DNA of 5,612 nt from Pseudanabaenaceae cyanobacterium MP8IB2.15 (GTDB lineage: Bacteria > Cyanobacteriota > Cyanobacteriia > Pseudanabaenales > Pseudanabaenaceae): positions 1 to 5,612 of the forward strand of contig JARCMB010000421.1 in the NCBI GenBank assembly GCA_030248825.1, written 5' to 3'. Position numbers and translations under genes: made by a program. Positions 5,564-5,612 of this stretch are shown here, piece by piece. The notes under the pieces were generated by a model. The model saw nothing but the letters and a program-made list of their open reading frames with translations. It was not told the DNA's origin and ran no database searches. How positions within the stretch are numbered: position 1 is the stretch's first letter; each line of letters starts with the position of its first letter.

Positions 5564-5612
5564 AACAAGGCAGAATCTTGTAGTAGCCCTGAGATATTCT
5601 TATCCAAAGAAC
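5521..5612 (-). mobile_element. Probable 3' end of an IS200/IS605-type tnpB gene (runs off the right edge)
   Basis: A minus-strand frame open from the right edge ends at TAG 5523-5521 after 29 codons. It finishes with LLCAVGESPVTSVRG. Such GESP-type tails, encoded across a GGCGAAAGCCCC sequence just before a C/G-rich hairpin, are typical of tnpB ends in IS605/IS1341 elements, where the same DNA also encodes the guide-RNA scaffold. The zinc-ribbon and RuvC parts would lie beyond the window. The tail alone cannot prove the family or show whether the gene is intact. Confidence 0.45.
5525..5545 (-). repeat. Terminal hairpin of the probable IS element
   Basis: CCCCG (5525-5529) pairs with CGGGG (5541-5545), and CAC (5530-5532) with GTG (5537-5539), around a four-base TGAA loop (TTCA on the minus strand), leaving one bulged A. 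It overlaps the last codons of the tnpB-like frame. Hairpins of this form mark the right end of IS200/IS605 elements, are recognised by the TnpA transposase, and can form part of the TnpB guide RNA. No TnpA gene is in the window. Confidence 0.5.

Noticed and set aside
1..5612. CGATCG-rich sites as a CRISPR array or tandem repeat
   Set aside because: The hexamers are scattered at irregular distances, mostly inside genes, which is the HIP1-type background of cyanobacterial DNA.

Overview
The window is chromosomal DNA from a cyanobacterium. CGATCG hexamers are very frequent (about 30 by eye in 5.6 kb, against one or two expected by chance). Four of them lie in the full GCGATCGC octamer (HIP1) typical of cyanobacterial genomes. 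The gene families also fit: a long-form ribosome hibernation factor of the LrtA type, a cyanobacterial-style glucose-6-phosphate isomerase, and a DUF2281 protein of the type common in cyanobacteria. I cannot name the genus.

Layout. Left part, minus strand: the hibernation factor (579-1172), a small DUF2281 antitoxin-like protein (263-514), then the first 78 codons of a TldD/PmbA-family gene that runs off the left edge. Centre: a 279-base divergent regulatory region (1173-1451) between hpf/lrtA on the minus strand and pgi on the plus strand (1452-3044). pgi converges on an exported M48 zinc metalloprotease (3122-3973, minus). Right part, minus strand: an orphan PemK/MazF-family toxin-like protein (4090-4437) just downstream of an exported ankyrin-repeat protein (4497-5135). 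Right edge: an unrecognised open frame (5279-5563) fused at its 5' end to what looks like the 3' terminus of an IS200/IS605-type tnpB gene with its terminal hairpin.

How the parts work together. These are mostly housekeeping genes. Pgi serves glycolysis, gluconeogenesis and the pentose-phosphate cycles. The hibernation factor parks ribosomes in darkness or starvation. TldD and M48 are proteases of different cell compartments. The MazF-like and DUF2281 proteins belong to families normally found as toxin-antitoxin pairs, but each stands without a visible partner.

The most interesting part is the hpf/lrtA leader. An 8-base segment perfectly complementary to the ribosome binding site overlaps one arm of a perfect 18-base palindrome, so the two helices exclude each other, as in an RNA switch. 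The same divergent region has a Pho-box-like pair of direct repeats in front of pgi. The right edge holds the probable insertion-sequence remnant. I see no complete new system, CRISPR array, tRNA or rRNA.
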